This document shows positions 17,131 to 25,266 of a stretch of 35,472 nucleotides of DNA, in pieces (position 1 is the first letter of the stretch; each line of letters starts with the position of its first letter). The notes below the pieces were generated by a model. The model saw only the letters and a program-made list of their open reading frames with translations. It did not search any database and was not told where the DNA came from. A program made the translations under genes and the position numbers. The stretch comes from a candidate division TM6 bacterium GW2011_GWF2_32_72 (lineage in GTDB: Bacteria > Babelota > Babeliae > Babelales > CAIQNR01), in contig CAMCVM010000004.1 of the NCBI GenBank assembly GCA_945882015.1, positions 1-35,472 of the forward strand, in the 5' to 3' direction.

Positions 17131-17811
17131 CTAAAAAGTACGACACGCTACTGCTATAAAAATCTTTTCTGGAGCAACTTTAATCAATTCACGCGCACAG
17201 GTTTTAAGCGTTGTTCCTGTTGTCATAACATCGTCAACTAATAATATTTTTTTGCCTTTATATGCTTTGGTTTGATCTAATAAAGTAAAAGCCTGACAAA
17301 GATTTTTAAGTCGCTTTTCACGCGAAAGCCCTGCCTGATAGCCAGTATTGCGATTTCTTTTTAAAAGATGAATAACCGGCTTACCGCTTGCTTTACTCAG
17401 TTCTTGAGCAATAACATCTGCTTGATTAAACCAACGCCATGCATAACGTGTCCAGTGTAATGGAACAGGGACAATACAATCAAAATCTACTGCATGTAAA
17501 TCTGTTTTTTGCCATAACAACTGCCCAAGCTGCTTACTTGCTAATCTATTGCCATACTGTTTTGCCAAAGTTAATGATCGTAAAGGTTCTTTATAATTAC
17601 TTATGGCAAAGACCTTTGCTTGATAGGCATCAGTAATAAAAAGATCTCGAGTAACAATAGGGATAATTGAAGCTTGGCAACTGTTACACAAAAAAAGATC
17701 TTCTGATAAAAAAGTATAACAATGGACACAAAAAGCAGGCGCAATCAGTTGAAAAACTATTTTTTTACAACGTAAAAAGATTAAAACTAAGCTGTGCAAA
17801 AAAATAACCAT
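17131..17811 (-). CDS. comF: ComF-family phosphoribosyltransferase-like protein
   Basis: The 226-residue protein has the ComF layout: an N-terminal zinc ribbon with Cys-28, Cys-31, Cys-42 and Cys-45, and a type I phosphoribosyltransferase fold. The PRPP loop Val-Asp-Asp-Val-Met-Thr-Thr-Gly-Thr-Thr lies near residues 190-200. ComF proteins (GntX in E. coli) are linked to DNA uptake and use of exogenous DNA; their exact reaction is not settled. The first ~25 residues are hydrophobic and overlap pgpA by 25 nt. No ribosome site is seen, so a slightly later non-ATG start is possible. No other competence gene is visible here, so a role in uptake is unproven. Confidence 0.85.
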   Translation of the reverse strand: MVIFLHSLVLIFLRCKKIVFQLIAPAFCVHCYTFLSEDLFLCNSCQASIIPIVTRDLFITDAYQAKVFAISNYKEPLRSLTLAKQYGNRLASKQLGQLLWQKTDLHAVDFDCIVPVPLHWTRYAWRWFNQADVIAQELSKASGKPVIHLLKRNRNTGYQAGLSREKRLKNLCQAFTLLDQTKAYKGKKILLVDDVMTTGTTLKTCARELIKVAPEKIFIAVACRTF

Positions 17812-18239
17812 AACCGCACCACAATTGCAGCAAGAAGAGCTGCAAAATAATCATCTGCTATAATTCCAAGAGCTCCTGGTATTTTTTCCCATTCAGCTAC
17901 ACCACACCATTTTGTAATATCAAAAAAACGAAATGCTAAAAAACCTAAAAGAACTGCTTGAAATGTTAAAGGTATAAAAACAAATATGACCAAGCAACCA
18001 ATCCATTCATCAAGAATAATTTCACGCGGATCTTTTTCTTTAAAAAACGGTAATGCTTGATCAATAATGAATTTTGCTCCATAAAAATTTACCACTGTAA
18101 AAAGTGGATACCACCAATAATCCGCGCATACTAAAGCAACTGGCAAGGCACACAAAGCTCCCCATGTCCCTGAAGCTGGCAACCTTCCAAGGGGCCCTAA
18201 TGTAGCGCATTGCGCCATTACTTTTGAAAAATTATTCAT
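17787..18239 (-). CDS. pgpA: Phosphatidylglycerophosphatase A
   Basis: PgpA removes the phosphate from phosphatidylglycerophosphate to give phosphatidylglycerol. The 150-residue membrane protein shows the family signatures in order: Pro-Ala-Ser-Gly-Thr-Trp-Gly near residue 21, Asp-Pro-Arg-Glu-Ile-Ile-Leu-Asp-Glu-Trp-Ile-Gly in the middle (metal/catalytic acidic residues), Phe-Arg-Phe-Phe-Asp-Ile-Thr-Lys, and a late Ala-Asp-Asp-Tyr-Phe-Ala. About four hydrophobic segments are present. It overlaps lspA by 8 nt and comF by 25 nt, so the four genes pheT-lspA-pgpA-comF are tightly packed. Length is near the ~160 of the family. Confidence 0.9.
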   Translation of the reverse strand: MNNFSKVMAQCATLGPLGRLPASGTWGALCALPVALVCADYWWYPLFTVVNFYGAKFIIDQALPFFKEKDPREIILDEWIGCLVIFVFIPLTFQAVLLGFLAFRFFDITKWCGVAEWEKIPGALGIIADDYFAALLAAIVVRLWLFFCTA

Positions 18240-18702
18240 CGAAAAAAAATTGATAAAGGATTATACAACCACCAAAAGTAATTGCAATGTCTGCAACATT
18301 AAAAATTGGGAACGTCCAAGGGCCATACGAAATCTTAATAAAATCAATAACACCCCTTTGCATTAACCTATCGACAAAATTACTCAATCCACCTGACAGC
18401 AAAAGTGTTTCACCCGTGACACTATAGCCTTGAGCTTGACGATCAGAGGTATACTTTGCAATCACTATTAAAAGTAGCAATGTAGCAAGAGTAATCAGAG
18501 CATAGCCAACAGTACCTGAGCAAGCAAATAATGACCAAGCTATCCCTTTATTAAAGCTACAATCAAAAGCGATAAAGCGATTGATTGCCCATGGCCTATG
18601 AAAAAAAAGACTATAAGCGATCATCTTTGTAATGCGATCAATAAAAAACAGCTCCCAAAATAATGGGGAACGGTACCATCGGTTAAGGAGTTCATAACTC
18701 AT
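18232..18702 (-). CDS. lspA: Lipoprotein signal peptidase (signal peptidase II)
   Basis: LspA is the inner-membrane aspartyl protease that cleaves prolipoproteins before the lipidated cysteine. In the 156-residue protein the conserved regions are seen: Asp-22-Arg near the start, Phe-Asn-Lys-Gly-Ile-Ala-Trp-Ser-Leu at ~50-58, Ser-Asn-Phe-Val-Asp-Arg with catalytic Asp-111, and Phe-Asn-Val-Ala-Asp with catalytic Asp-138. Four membrane segments fit the family. Its substrates probably include the foldase lipoprotein at 16048-17040 and the WD40 lipoprotein at 31309-32925. The start overlaps the pheT stop by 4 nt. Confidence 0.94.
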   Translation of the reverse strand: MSYELLNRWYRSPLFWELFFIDRITKMIAYSLFFHRPWAINRFIAFDCSFNKGIAWSLFACSGTVGYALITLATLLLLIVIAKYTSDRQAQGYSVTGETLLLSGGLSNFVDRLMQRGVIDFIKISYGPWTFPIFNVADIAITFGGCIILYQFFFDE

Positions 18703-21011
18703 CGAACTTGGGCTCCTTGTTGTGCTAAAGCGTTTTGAGCAGCTTGATACGTTGCATCAATTTCTTCTTTAGTTAATGTTTTGTGAGTATCTTTTATCCA
18801 AAAACGGAGTGTAATCGATTTTTGATTTTCCCATTCAGGTTTTTTAAATTCATCAACTAAGGTTACTTGGTAAATTTTTGAATCAACTTGGTATAAGCTT
18901 TGAGTCAACTGCTCAACAGTTACTACAGTTGGAACCAGTACACTCAGATCAAGAGCTGTTGCTTGATATTTAGAAAGCGGAGTAAAAGTTTTTTCTTGCG
19001 GTTTAAAATTGACTAAAAAGTCTGCATCTAATTCAAATGCAAATGCTTGCCCGCCACCTATTTGGTGCATTAAACGTTCTTTAATAAACCCTGCTGACCC
19101 TATTTTTTGCTGATGATAAAAAAGGTCTGCAATCTGGTACTGATGAGCCCATTGCGCAACTGTTGCTGCTTTTTTCCAGGTAACATTTATTTTTAACACA
19201 TCAAACAATTGTAGTAATTGCTGTTTTGCAGCATAAAAATCATATTCTTTTTTATCAAAAAAAATACCTGCTATAACTTTTTTTTCTTTAATTATGTCTT
19301 TATCAAGAGTCCAACAACCAGCTACTTCAAAAAAACCTAAACGGTCATGATTAGCTCGATTTTGTTCTATATTTTTTAATAAATGAGGAATTAAACTGGT
19401 TACTAAAACAGTTTGCTGCTGCGAAAGTGGATTGGCTAACATAACAGCATGTTCAACATTCCAGGACAACTGTTTTAAAAAATCATTATCAAATAACGAA
19501 TAATTTTCTACTTCTTGCAAACAAGCGCCAAAGGCAAGCTGTTGTTTAAGAGCACGTAAAGCCATAATAGCATGTAAATCAGTTGGCATAGTCATAAAGC
19601 TTGGCAAAGTATCTTTAATGCTATCATACCCGGCAATACGCGCTACCTCTTCTACCAAATCTTCTGGGATAGTAATATCTTTTGAAGATCTAAAAGTTGG
19701 TACAGTTACGGTATAAAGATCACCTTTGTGTGTTACGGTAAAACCTAAATTAACAAAAACTTTTTTTATAAATGCACTTGAAAAAGCAGTTCCTATTTTT
19801 GATTCTATAAAGGTATGAGTAAGTTTAATTTTTAATGGCGTACCATAATCGCCCACCACTACAATTCTTTTTGCATATTGTTTAATAATCTTTTTATCTT
19901 TAAGTAGTTGCACAAAACGCTTAATTGCTCTTGCAGGCCCTTGCGGATCTAATGTTTTTTCAAACCGAGCAGACGCTTCTGTTCTTAATTTATGTGCAGA
20001 GGCCGAAAGACGAATGGTTGTTGCATCAAAAGCTGCCGCTTCAATCAGTAAATCTTTTGTTTCAGGATTAACTCCTGTACCAAGTCCACCCATAATACCA
20101 GCTAGGCCTAGTGAATTTTTACCATTTGAAATCACTACATCTTTTTCGGTCAATTGCAGTTGAGAACCATCAAGGACGGTGAGCTTTTCATCTTTTTTTG
20201 CGATAGTAACTTCAAGAAGTTTATCTGGAAAACTTTGTGCATCAAAGGCATGCATTGGATGACCAAAATCAAGCATAACGTAATTGGTCGCATCAACAAT
20301 ATAATTAATTGGTTTTAAATCAATACTGACTAAACGTAATGCCATTCCAATATCACAAGCTGGAACGTAATCAATAGCAAGAGGTAATACCGCAACATTT
20401 TTACACGCTTTGGGTACCTTAAGAGCAACTGAATAAGGTAAATCTTTGATAGCTTTAAATGTTTTTGGAGCATGCTCAAGTGTAAAGGGGGCCAAAAACT
20501 CTTTTTCATCTTTAAGTTTCAAGCCAAAAAGGACTGCGATTTCTCGTGCAAAACCTCGATGTCCCCATAAATCAGGACGATTAGTAATCGATTTATTATC
20601 AATTTCTATAATGTAATCTTTTTCAAATAATTTTTTCCATTGACCTGCTCGCTCTTTTTCTGAACAAGTAATTTCTGGGAATAACCCTTCTTTGGTTGAG
20701 GAAAAATCTGCCAATTGCGCCCAGGCATACTGATTGCCATTTTTTTTAATAAAATAAGAAGCGCCGATTTTTGCATCGGTGCGTGCTGACAATTTTACTA
20801 TCTGTTTTAATTCAAAACATAAAGCAGTAACCTGCTCTTTATCAACTGCTGTAACTTGGACAATACTAAAATCTTTTAGATTCCAATCAACTACTTGGCA
20901 CCCTTCAACTTCAGCTGTTTTTGAACATAAAGCTGCTACGATAGCGTCTACTGAATGTTTTTTAAAATCCGCTTTAAGATGATCAAAAATCCACCTGAGT
21001 GAAAGCTTCAT
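18699..21011 (-). CDS. pheT: Phenylalanine-tRNA ligase beta subunit
   Basis: PheT pairs with PheS as an alpha2-beta2 synthetase and carries tRNA-binding and editing domains. In the 770-residue protein I see the Asn-Arg-Pro-Asp-Leu-Trp-Gly-His motif near 140, the B3/4 editing region (Ile-Val-Asp-Ala-Thr-Asn-Tyr-Val-Met and His-Pro-Met-His-Ala-Phe-Asp), the B5 region with Glu-Asp-Leu-Val-Glu-Glu-Val-Ala-Arg, the catalytic-like core and the C-terminal FDX-ACB domain. The N-terminal EMAP-type tRNA-binding segment (~45-115) is degenerate: the usual His-Pro-Asn-Ala-Asp-Lys-Leu is missing. AAGGA precedes the ATG. pheS does not lie next to it, since upstream is a divergent gene. Confidence 0.95.
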   Translation of the reverse strand: MKLSLRWIFDHLKADFKKHSVDAIVAALCSKTAEVEGCQVVDWNLKDFSIVQVTAVDKEQVTALCFELKQIVKLSARTDAKIGASYFIKKNGNQYAWAQLADFSSTKEGLFPEITCSEKERAGQWKKLFEKDYIIEIDNKSITNRPDLWGHRGFAREIAVLFGLKLKDEKEFLAPFTLEHAPKTFKAIKDLPYSVALKVPKACKNVAVLPLAIDYVPACDIGMALRLVSIDLKPINYIVDATNYVMLDFGHPMHAFDAQSFPDKLLEVTIAKKDEKLTVLDGSQLQLTEKDVVISNGKNSLGLAGIMGGLGTGVNPETKDLLIEAAAFDATTIRLSASAHKLRTEASARFEKTLDPQGPARAIKRFVQLLKDKKIIKQYAKRIVVVGDYGTPLKIKLTHTFIESKIGTAFSSAFIKKVFVNLGFTVTHKGDLYTVTVPTFRSSKDITIPEDLVEEVARIAGYDSIKDTLPSFMTMPTDLHAIMALRALKQQLAFGACLQEVENYSLFDNDFLKQLSWNVEHAVMLANPLSQQQTVLVTSLIPHLLKNIEQNRANHDRLGFFEVAGCWTLDKDIIKEKKVIAGIFFDKKEYDFYAAKQQLLQLFDVLKINVTWKKAATVAQWAHQYQIADLFYHQQKIGSAGFIKERLMHQIGGGQAFAFELDADFLVNFKPQEKTFTPLSKYQATALDLSVLVPTVVTVEQLTQSLYQVDSKIYQVTLVDEFKKPEWENQKSITLRFWIKDTHKTLTKEEIDATYQAAQNALAQQGAQVR

Positions 21012-21050
21012 AAATTATCCTTAAAAATAAGCTGATAAAATCTTGTCTGT

Positions 21051-21079
21051 AGTTTACGGGAAATTATGAAAATCTGCAA
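21051..21079 (-). promoter_or_regulatory. Promoter of the pheT operon
   Basis: Minus-strand TTGCAG (21074-21079), 17-nt spacer, TAAACT (21051-21056), about 40 nt before the pheT start. The remaining gap to 21257 shows a small hairpin (21153-21169) without a T-tract, no tRNA and no T-box-like structure I can support. Confidence 0.5.
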
Positions 21080-21257
21080 TGAAGCAAAAAATAACAATCA
21101 AGGGCTTGTTTAACCGATTATTTTTGGTTGTAAACATACAAAACACCATCTAGCTATTAAAAAAATAGCAACTTAGACGCTGCATATGTTATTTTTATAA
21201 AAAAATTAAGCTTAAAACACGTTATTGATAAAACTGGTAATACTAAAATAGGTCTGT

Positions 21258-22751
21258 GTGGATATAATGAAAAAAACTATTAAATTAATATTTCCTCATC
21301 AATTATTTGAATCTAATCCATTATTTACCCTAAAAGGAGATAGTTATTTAATAGAAGAATATTCATTTTTTAAACAATATAATTTTCACAAAAAAAAACT
21401 ATCTTTTCATCGAGCAACTATGAAGTACTATCAAGACTACATGGCTCAAAAAGGTTTTTCTGTTAATTATATTGAATCTGATCAAAAAGAATCTGATGTA
21501 ACATTACTTATAAAAAAATTAAAAGCTCAAGGTGCTGAATCTATTGTTATTGTTGACCCTGTTGATAATTCTCTTCTAAAAAGAATAAAAAATACCTCAA
21601 AAAAATTAATGCTCGATCTTCAAATTCTAGATTCACCAATGTTTTTAAACACAAATAACGATTTAAAAGATTTTTTTGATACTAAAAAAGAGAGGTTCCT
21701 TCAAACAGAGTTTTACAAAAAAGAACGGGTGAAAAGAAACATTCTGATTAACAAATCAGGAGGTCCAGTAGGAGGCAATTGGACTTTTGATAAAGAAAAT
21801 AGAAAAAAATATCCAAAAGGAAAAGCTATAATCGCTACTCCGTTTCCTAAAAAAAATACCTATCAAAGAGAAGCTGATCAATACGTAGCAAAACAGTTCA
21901 GCAAAAATCTTGGAACGCTTAATGATTCAATAAATTACCCTATTGATTATAAAACAAGCAAAAAATGGTTAGAGACATTTCTTGAAGAAAGATTTGAAGA
22001 ATTTGGTGATTATCAAGATTCAATTGTAATGAAAGAAACACTGCTTAATCATAGCTTGTTAACCCCAATGCTTAACGTTGGACTGCTTACACCTGAAAAG
22101 GTCATAAAAAAAACCTTAGAACATAGTTTAATTAAAAAAGTCCCACTTAATTCACTTGAAGGATTTATTAGACAAATTATTGGCTGGAGAGAATTTGTCA
22201 GAGGAATTTATGGTGCAAAAGCAGATCAAGCAAGAACAACAAACTATTGGGGGTTTACAAGAAAAATTCCAAAAAGTTTTTATACAGGAACAACAGGAAT
22301 TATTCCTGTGGATGAAACCATAAAAAAAGTTCTTGAAACTGGATATTGTCACCATATAGAAAGACTGATGGTTTTGGGAAATTTTATGTTATTGTGTGAA
22401 TTTAATCCAGAGGATGTTTTCACCTGGTTTATGGAACTTTTTATAGATGCTTACGACTGGGTAATGGTGCCAAATGTTTATGGCATGAGTCAATTTGCCG
22501 ATGGTGGAATAATGGCTACAAAACCTTATATCAGTGGAAGTAACTATATTACTAAAATGAGTAATTACCCTAAAGGCGATTGGCAAGAAATCTGGGATTG
22601 TCTTTTTTGGAGTTTTTTAGATAAAAGACGTGACTTTTTTATTAAAAATCCACGTTTTAATATGCTTATCAAAACCTTTGACAAATGGGACAAAAGCAAG
22701 CAAAAAACAATTCACAAAAAAGCTGCCAAATACCTTTCAAGCCTTGAATAA
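21258..22751 (+). CDS. Photolyase/cryptochrome-related flavoprotein (DPRP family)
   Basis: The 497-residue protein belongs to the deoxyribodipyrimidine photolyase-related group, whose studied members (e.g. Agrobacterium PhrB) repair (6-4) DNA lesions with FAD. Seen: an N-terminal Rossmann-like antenna domain starting Leu-Ile-Phe-Pro-His-Gln-Leu, and in the FAD half Gly-Trp-Arg-Glu-Phe-Val-Arg-Gly, His-His-Ile-Glu-Arg-Leu-Met-Val-Leu-Gly-Asn-Phe, and Asp-Gly-Gly-Ile-Met-Ala-Thr-Lys-Pro-Tyr. The cysteines that hold the 4Fe-4S cluster in PhrB seem absent: the Tyr-Cys-x-x-Cys stretch is Tyr-Pro-Lys-Gly-Asp-Trp here. The GTG at 21258 has AGG 5 nt upstream; the in-frame ATG at 21267 is an equally plausible start. 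Confidence 0.88.
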   Translation: MDIMKKTIKLIFPHQLFESNPLFTLKGDSYLIEEYSFFKQYNFHKKKLSFHRATMKYYQDYMAQKGFSVNYIESDQKESDVTLLIKKLKAQGAESIVIVDPVDNSLLKRIKNTSKKLMLDLQILDSPMFLNTNNDLKDFFDTKKERFLQTEFYKKERVKRNILINKSGGPVGGNWTFDKENRKKYPKGKAIIATPFPKKNTYQREADQYVAKQFSKNLGTLNDSINYPIDYKTSKKWLETFLEERFEEFGDYQDSIVMKETLLNHSLLTPMLNVGLLTPEKVIKKTLEHSLIKKVPLNSLEGFIRQIIGWREFVRGIYGAKADQARTTNYWGFTRKIPKSFYTGTTGIIPVDETIKKVLETGYCHHIERLMVLGNFMLLCEFNPEDVFTWFMELFIDAYDWVMVPNVYGMSQFADGGIMATKPYISGSNYITKMSNYPKGDWQEIWDCLFWSFLDKRRDFFIKNPRFNMLIKTFDKWDKSKQKTIHKKAAKYLSSLE

Positions 22752-22833
22752 TAAAGATAATTAATAAGCTTAAGCTGACAATAAAAAAAAGCACCTTAAA
22801 CGACCGAAATATAAGCTAGATCAGCAAATTCTC

Positions 22834-22898
22834 TTGATTTTTGAATTTCAAAAAAGGTAAACTATTAATAATGAATAACGTATCTGTAACTTACAGAT
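22834..22898 (+). promoter_or_regulatory. Promoter region with palindromic dyad for the gene at 22921
   Basis: TTGATT (22834-22839) with TAAACT (22858-22863, 18-nt spacer) or a nearby TATTAA form a plausible promoter. Directly downstream, 22882-22898 is a perfect 8-bp dyad, ATCTGTAA-c-TTACAGAT, placed where a repressor would block initiation or where a small leader hairpin would form. AAGGAG follows before the ATG. Confidence 0.45.
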
Positions 22899-22920
22899 GC
22901 TATAAATAAGGAGAGTCATT

Positions 22921-23211
22921 ATGAAAAAGCTTATTTTTTCAATTACTTTGTTAACCGTAATGGCAACACAAATTAAAGCTGAAAGTGTATTTGAAAGTGC
23001 ATGGAATACTCTAAAAACAACAGCTCAAAATAGCGGTAATGCAGTAAAAACATTTTTTATGGGAGCGCCAGAAACAACAGTTGAACCAGAAACGATGCAA
23101 ATGGGAACTACAACAAAAGTAATGAACCCTGCTATGGCAGAAAGAAGCCAGAAAGCTTACGACCAACAACACCCAGAAGAAACAACAGCTGCTCCTAAAA
23201 CAACCAAGTAA
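22921..23211 (+). CDS. Small exported Thr-rich protein, unknown
   Basis: The 96-residue product has a clear signal peptide (Lys-Lys, a Leu/Ile/Phe core, Ile-Lys-Ala before Glu-Ser). The ~75-residue mature chain starts with an amphipathic helix (Phe-Glu-Ser-Ala-Trp-Asn-Thr-Leu) and then becomes rich in Thr, Glu, Pro and Met, so it is probably disordered. It has no cysteine and no motif. AAGGAG lies 7 nt upstream of the ATG, there is an upstream dyad, and a strong terminator follows at once, so it is a single-gene transcript, perhaps highly expressed. No family recognised. Confidence 0.7.
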   Translation: MKKLIFSITLLTVMATQIKAESVFESAWNTLKTTAQNSGNAVKTFFMGAPETTVEPETMQMGTTTKVMNPAMAERSQKAYDQQHPEETTAAPKTTK

Positions 23212-23235
23212 CAGCTATTTTAACGAATTACGACT

Positions 23236-23268
23236 AAAAAGAGAGAATTAGATTTCTCTCTTTTTTTT
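23236..23268 (+). terminator. Rho-independent terminator
   Basis: A 12-bp stem (23236-23247 with 23254-23265, 6-nt loop) has the core GAGAGAA/TTCTCTC and runs into eight T (23261-23268). It ends the single-gene transcript of 22921-23211. Confidence 0.88.
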
Positions 23269-23285
23269 ATAAAATTTCTTTTTTA

Positions 23286-23294
23286 TGGTATTAT
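23286..23294 (+). promoter_or_regulatory. Extended -10 promoter of trhO
   Basis: TG-g-TATTAT forms an extended -10 element; a weak TTTATA lies at -35 distance. Initiation would fall near 23301, giving a leader of about 16 nt before the GTG start of trhO at 23317. Confidence 0.45.
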
Positions 23295-23316
23295 ACTTCC
23301 ATTGAAAGGACTTTTT

Positions 23317-24279
23317 GTGGGAAAAATTTTATTATATTACAAATATGTGCAAATTGATGAGCCTGAAGCCGTGGTTAAATGGCAAAGACGGCTTTGCGAA
23401 AATCTTGGATTAACTGGTCGTATTATTATTGCAAAAGAAGGGATTAATGGAACCGTTGGTGGAACTGATGAAGCTACTAAGGCTTATCAAGCTGCCATGG
23501 ACCAGCATCCGTTGTTTTCACATATCGACTTTAAAACAGCTGTTGGCGATCAAACCTACTTTCCAAGAATGCGTATTGTGATAAAAAACGAGATTGTTAA
23601 TCTTGGTATTGACCCAGAAAAAGTAACGGTTAAAGATGGCGGTATTCATTTGACCCCAGAACAAACTCATAACCTTTTAAATAACCAACCAGAAGATCTT
23701 GTCATTTTAGATACTCGTAATAATTATGAATCAAGAATTGGTACCTTTAGAGGCTCAATCACTCCTGATATTGAAAATTTCAGAGATCTGCCAGATTATA
23801 TTGATCAAAACCTTGAACAATTTAAAGATAAAAAAGTACTCATGCATTGTACTGGCGGAGTTCGTTGTGAACGTGCTACTGCTTATCTTGCTCAAAAAGG
23901 TGTTGCAAAAGAAATTTATCAAATTGAAGGCGGTATTCATCGTTACATAGAAAAATATCCAGATGGGCACTTTAGAGGCTCAAACTATGTATTTGATGGA
24001 CGCGTTGCGCACAAAGTTAACGATGATATCTTAAGTATGTGTGACATCTGTAACTGCACTCCAAGTGATTATTATACCAACTGCATTAACACTTTATGCA
24101 ATAAACAGTTTTTAGTTTGCCCTGATTGCAAAACAGCTTTTAAAGAAGCATGCACTCAAACTTGTTATGATTTAGTTGCAGCTGGCAAAGTAGCTCGTCG
24201 TAAAAAAACACTTCGCGTTCAAGAGGACAATAAAATTAATGAAGCTTGTAATCCAACAGAATGTTCCGTTAAAGAATAA
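23317..24279 (+). CDS. trhO: tRNA uridine-34 hydroxylase TrhO (YceA, rhodanese domain)
   Basis: TrhO makes 5-hydroxyuridine at wobble position 34 of some tRNAs in an oxygen-dependent reaction. The 320-residue protein has the family layout: an N-terminal ferredoxin-like domain with Ala-Lys-Glu-Gly-Ile-Asn-Gly-Thr-Val, a central rhodanese domain with Asp-Thr-Arg-Asn and the active-site loop CTGGVRCE (Cys-178), and a Cys-rich C-terminal segment with about ten cysteines that may bind metal. The start is GTG at 23317, with AAAGGA 6 nt upstream; an in-frame TTG at 23302 is less likely, since it coincides with the expected transcription start. Its end overlaps murB by 41 nt in another frame. Confidence 0.92.
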   Translation: MGKILLYYKYVQIDEPEAVVKWQRRLCENLGLTGRIIIAKEGINGTVGGTDEATKAYQAAMDQHPLFSHIDFKTAVGDQTYFPRMRIVIKNEIVNLGIDPEKVTVKDGGIHLTPEQTHNLLNNQPEDLVILDTRNNYESRIGTFRGSITPDIENFRDLPDYIDQNLEQFKDKKVLMHCTGGVRCERATAYLAQKGVAKEIYQIEGGIHRYIEKYPDGHFRGSNYVFDGRVAHKVNDDILSMCDICNCTPSDYYTNCINTLCNKQFLVCPDCKTAFKEACTQTCYDLVAAGKVARRKKTLRVQEDNKINEACNPTECSVKE

Positions 24280-25183
24280 AACCTGGTTTAACACCGGTGG
24301 CGCCGCTGCTTTTTATTGCCAACCATCAGATGGTTTAGAGTTTCAAGAAGCGATTGCCTTTGCTCAACAACATGCTTTAGAAATTTTTGTTTTAGGACAT
24401 GGCGCTAATATTTTAATCAGTGACGATGGGTTTGACGGTCTCGTTATTCATCCAAACATTCAAACGCTCAGCATTACCAATGATCAACATGATCAACCCT
24501 TAGTAACAGCTGGAGCAGGTGTTTCTATGGAAAAATTGATTACTTACACGCTTGAACATAATTGTATTGGCCTTGAAGATTTTAGCGGAATTCCTGGCTC
24601 TGTTGGTGGCTCTGTGTATATTAATTTACATTACTTTGACAAACTGATTGAACAATTTTTGGTAACAGTAGAACTTATAGAACGCACAACAGGCACAATT
24701 ATAACGGTTGATAAAAATTGGTTTAATTTTGGTTACGACCAATCAAAGTTAATGGAACATAATCATTACGTTATCGCTGCAACATTACGTCTAAAAAAAG
24801 CAACTGACCTTGAAGTTGCTTATGCAAAAGGAAGAAGTACCGAAATTATTCGACACAGGGTTTCACGTTATCCAAATAAAAATACATGCGGCAGTTTTTT
24901 TAGAAATTTTTATAAAGATGAAGTAACACTTACCGTAAATAATAAAAAAGCTATTTGGGTAGCATATTATTTAGATAAAATTGGAGTAAAAGGCGCTCTT
25001 AAGGTTGGTGATGCTAGCGTATCATATCAACATGCAAATATGTTAGTAACTGGACCTCAAGCTACTTCTACTGATGTTGCTACTTTAGCAAGAACTATGC
25101 AAGAATTAGTGTTTAAAGAATTTGGTATTATTCCACAACCAGAATGTATTTTAATCGGGTTTAAAAATAATCCACTTCTTTAA
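24239..25183 (+). CDS. murB: UDP-N-acetylmuramate dehydrogenase MurB
   Basis: MurB reduces UDP-GlcNAc-enolpyruvate to UDP-MurNAc with FAD and NADPH in peptidoglycan synthesis. In 314 residues I see the N-terminal Lys-Asn-Lys-Thr-Trp-Phe-Asn-Thr-Gly-Gly, Leu-Gly-His-Gly-Ala-Asn-Ile-Leu-Ile (FAD site, from 52), GIPGSVGG at 117-124, and the active-site Gly-Ser-Phe-Phe-Arg-Asn with Ser-219. The late Pro-Gln-Pro-Glu supplies the conserved Glu. After GIPGSVGG the usual Asn-Ala-Gly-Ala-Tyr-Gly is changed to Asn-Leu-His-Tyr-Phe. Homology begins by residue ~10, so the start must lie inside the trhO coding end. AGAGGA is 11 nt upstream of the ATG. Confidence 0.93.
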   Translation: MKLVIQQNVPLKNKTWFNTGGAAAFYCQPSDGLEFQEAIAFAQQHALEIFVLGHGANILISDDGFDGLVIHPNIQTLSITNDQHDQPLVTAGAGVSMEKLITYTLEHNCIGLEDFSGIPGSVGGSVYINLHYFDKLIEQFLVTVELIERTTGTIITVDKNWFNFGYDQSKLMEHNHYVIAATLRLKKATDLEVAYAKGRSTEIIRHRVSRYPNKNTCGSFFRNFYKDEVTLTVNNKKAIWVAYYLDKIGVKGALKVGDASVSYQHANMLVTGPQATSTDVATLARTMQELVFKEFGIIPQPECILIGFKNNPLL

Positions 25184-25266
25184 CTGAAAAAGTGCTCTCT
25201 GGTTATTTGAGCAAATTGTGCTTATACTTAAAAAACTATTTTTTAAAAGATATAAAGGAGTTTCTG

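Noticed and set aside
25192-25266. Upstream in-frame start for yhhQ
   Set aside because: There is no ribosome site there; AAGGAG stands 6 nt before the ATG at 25267, and family similarity does not need the extra residues.
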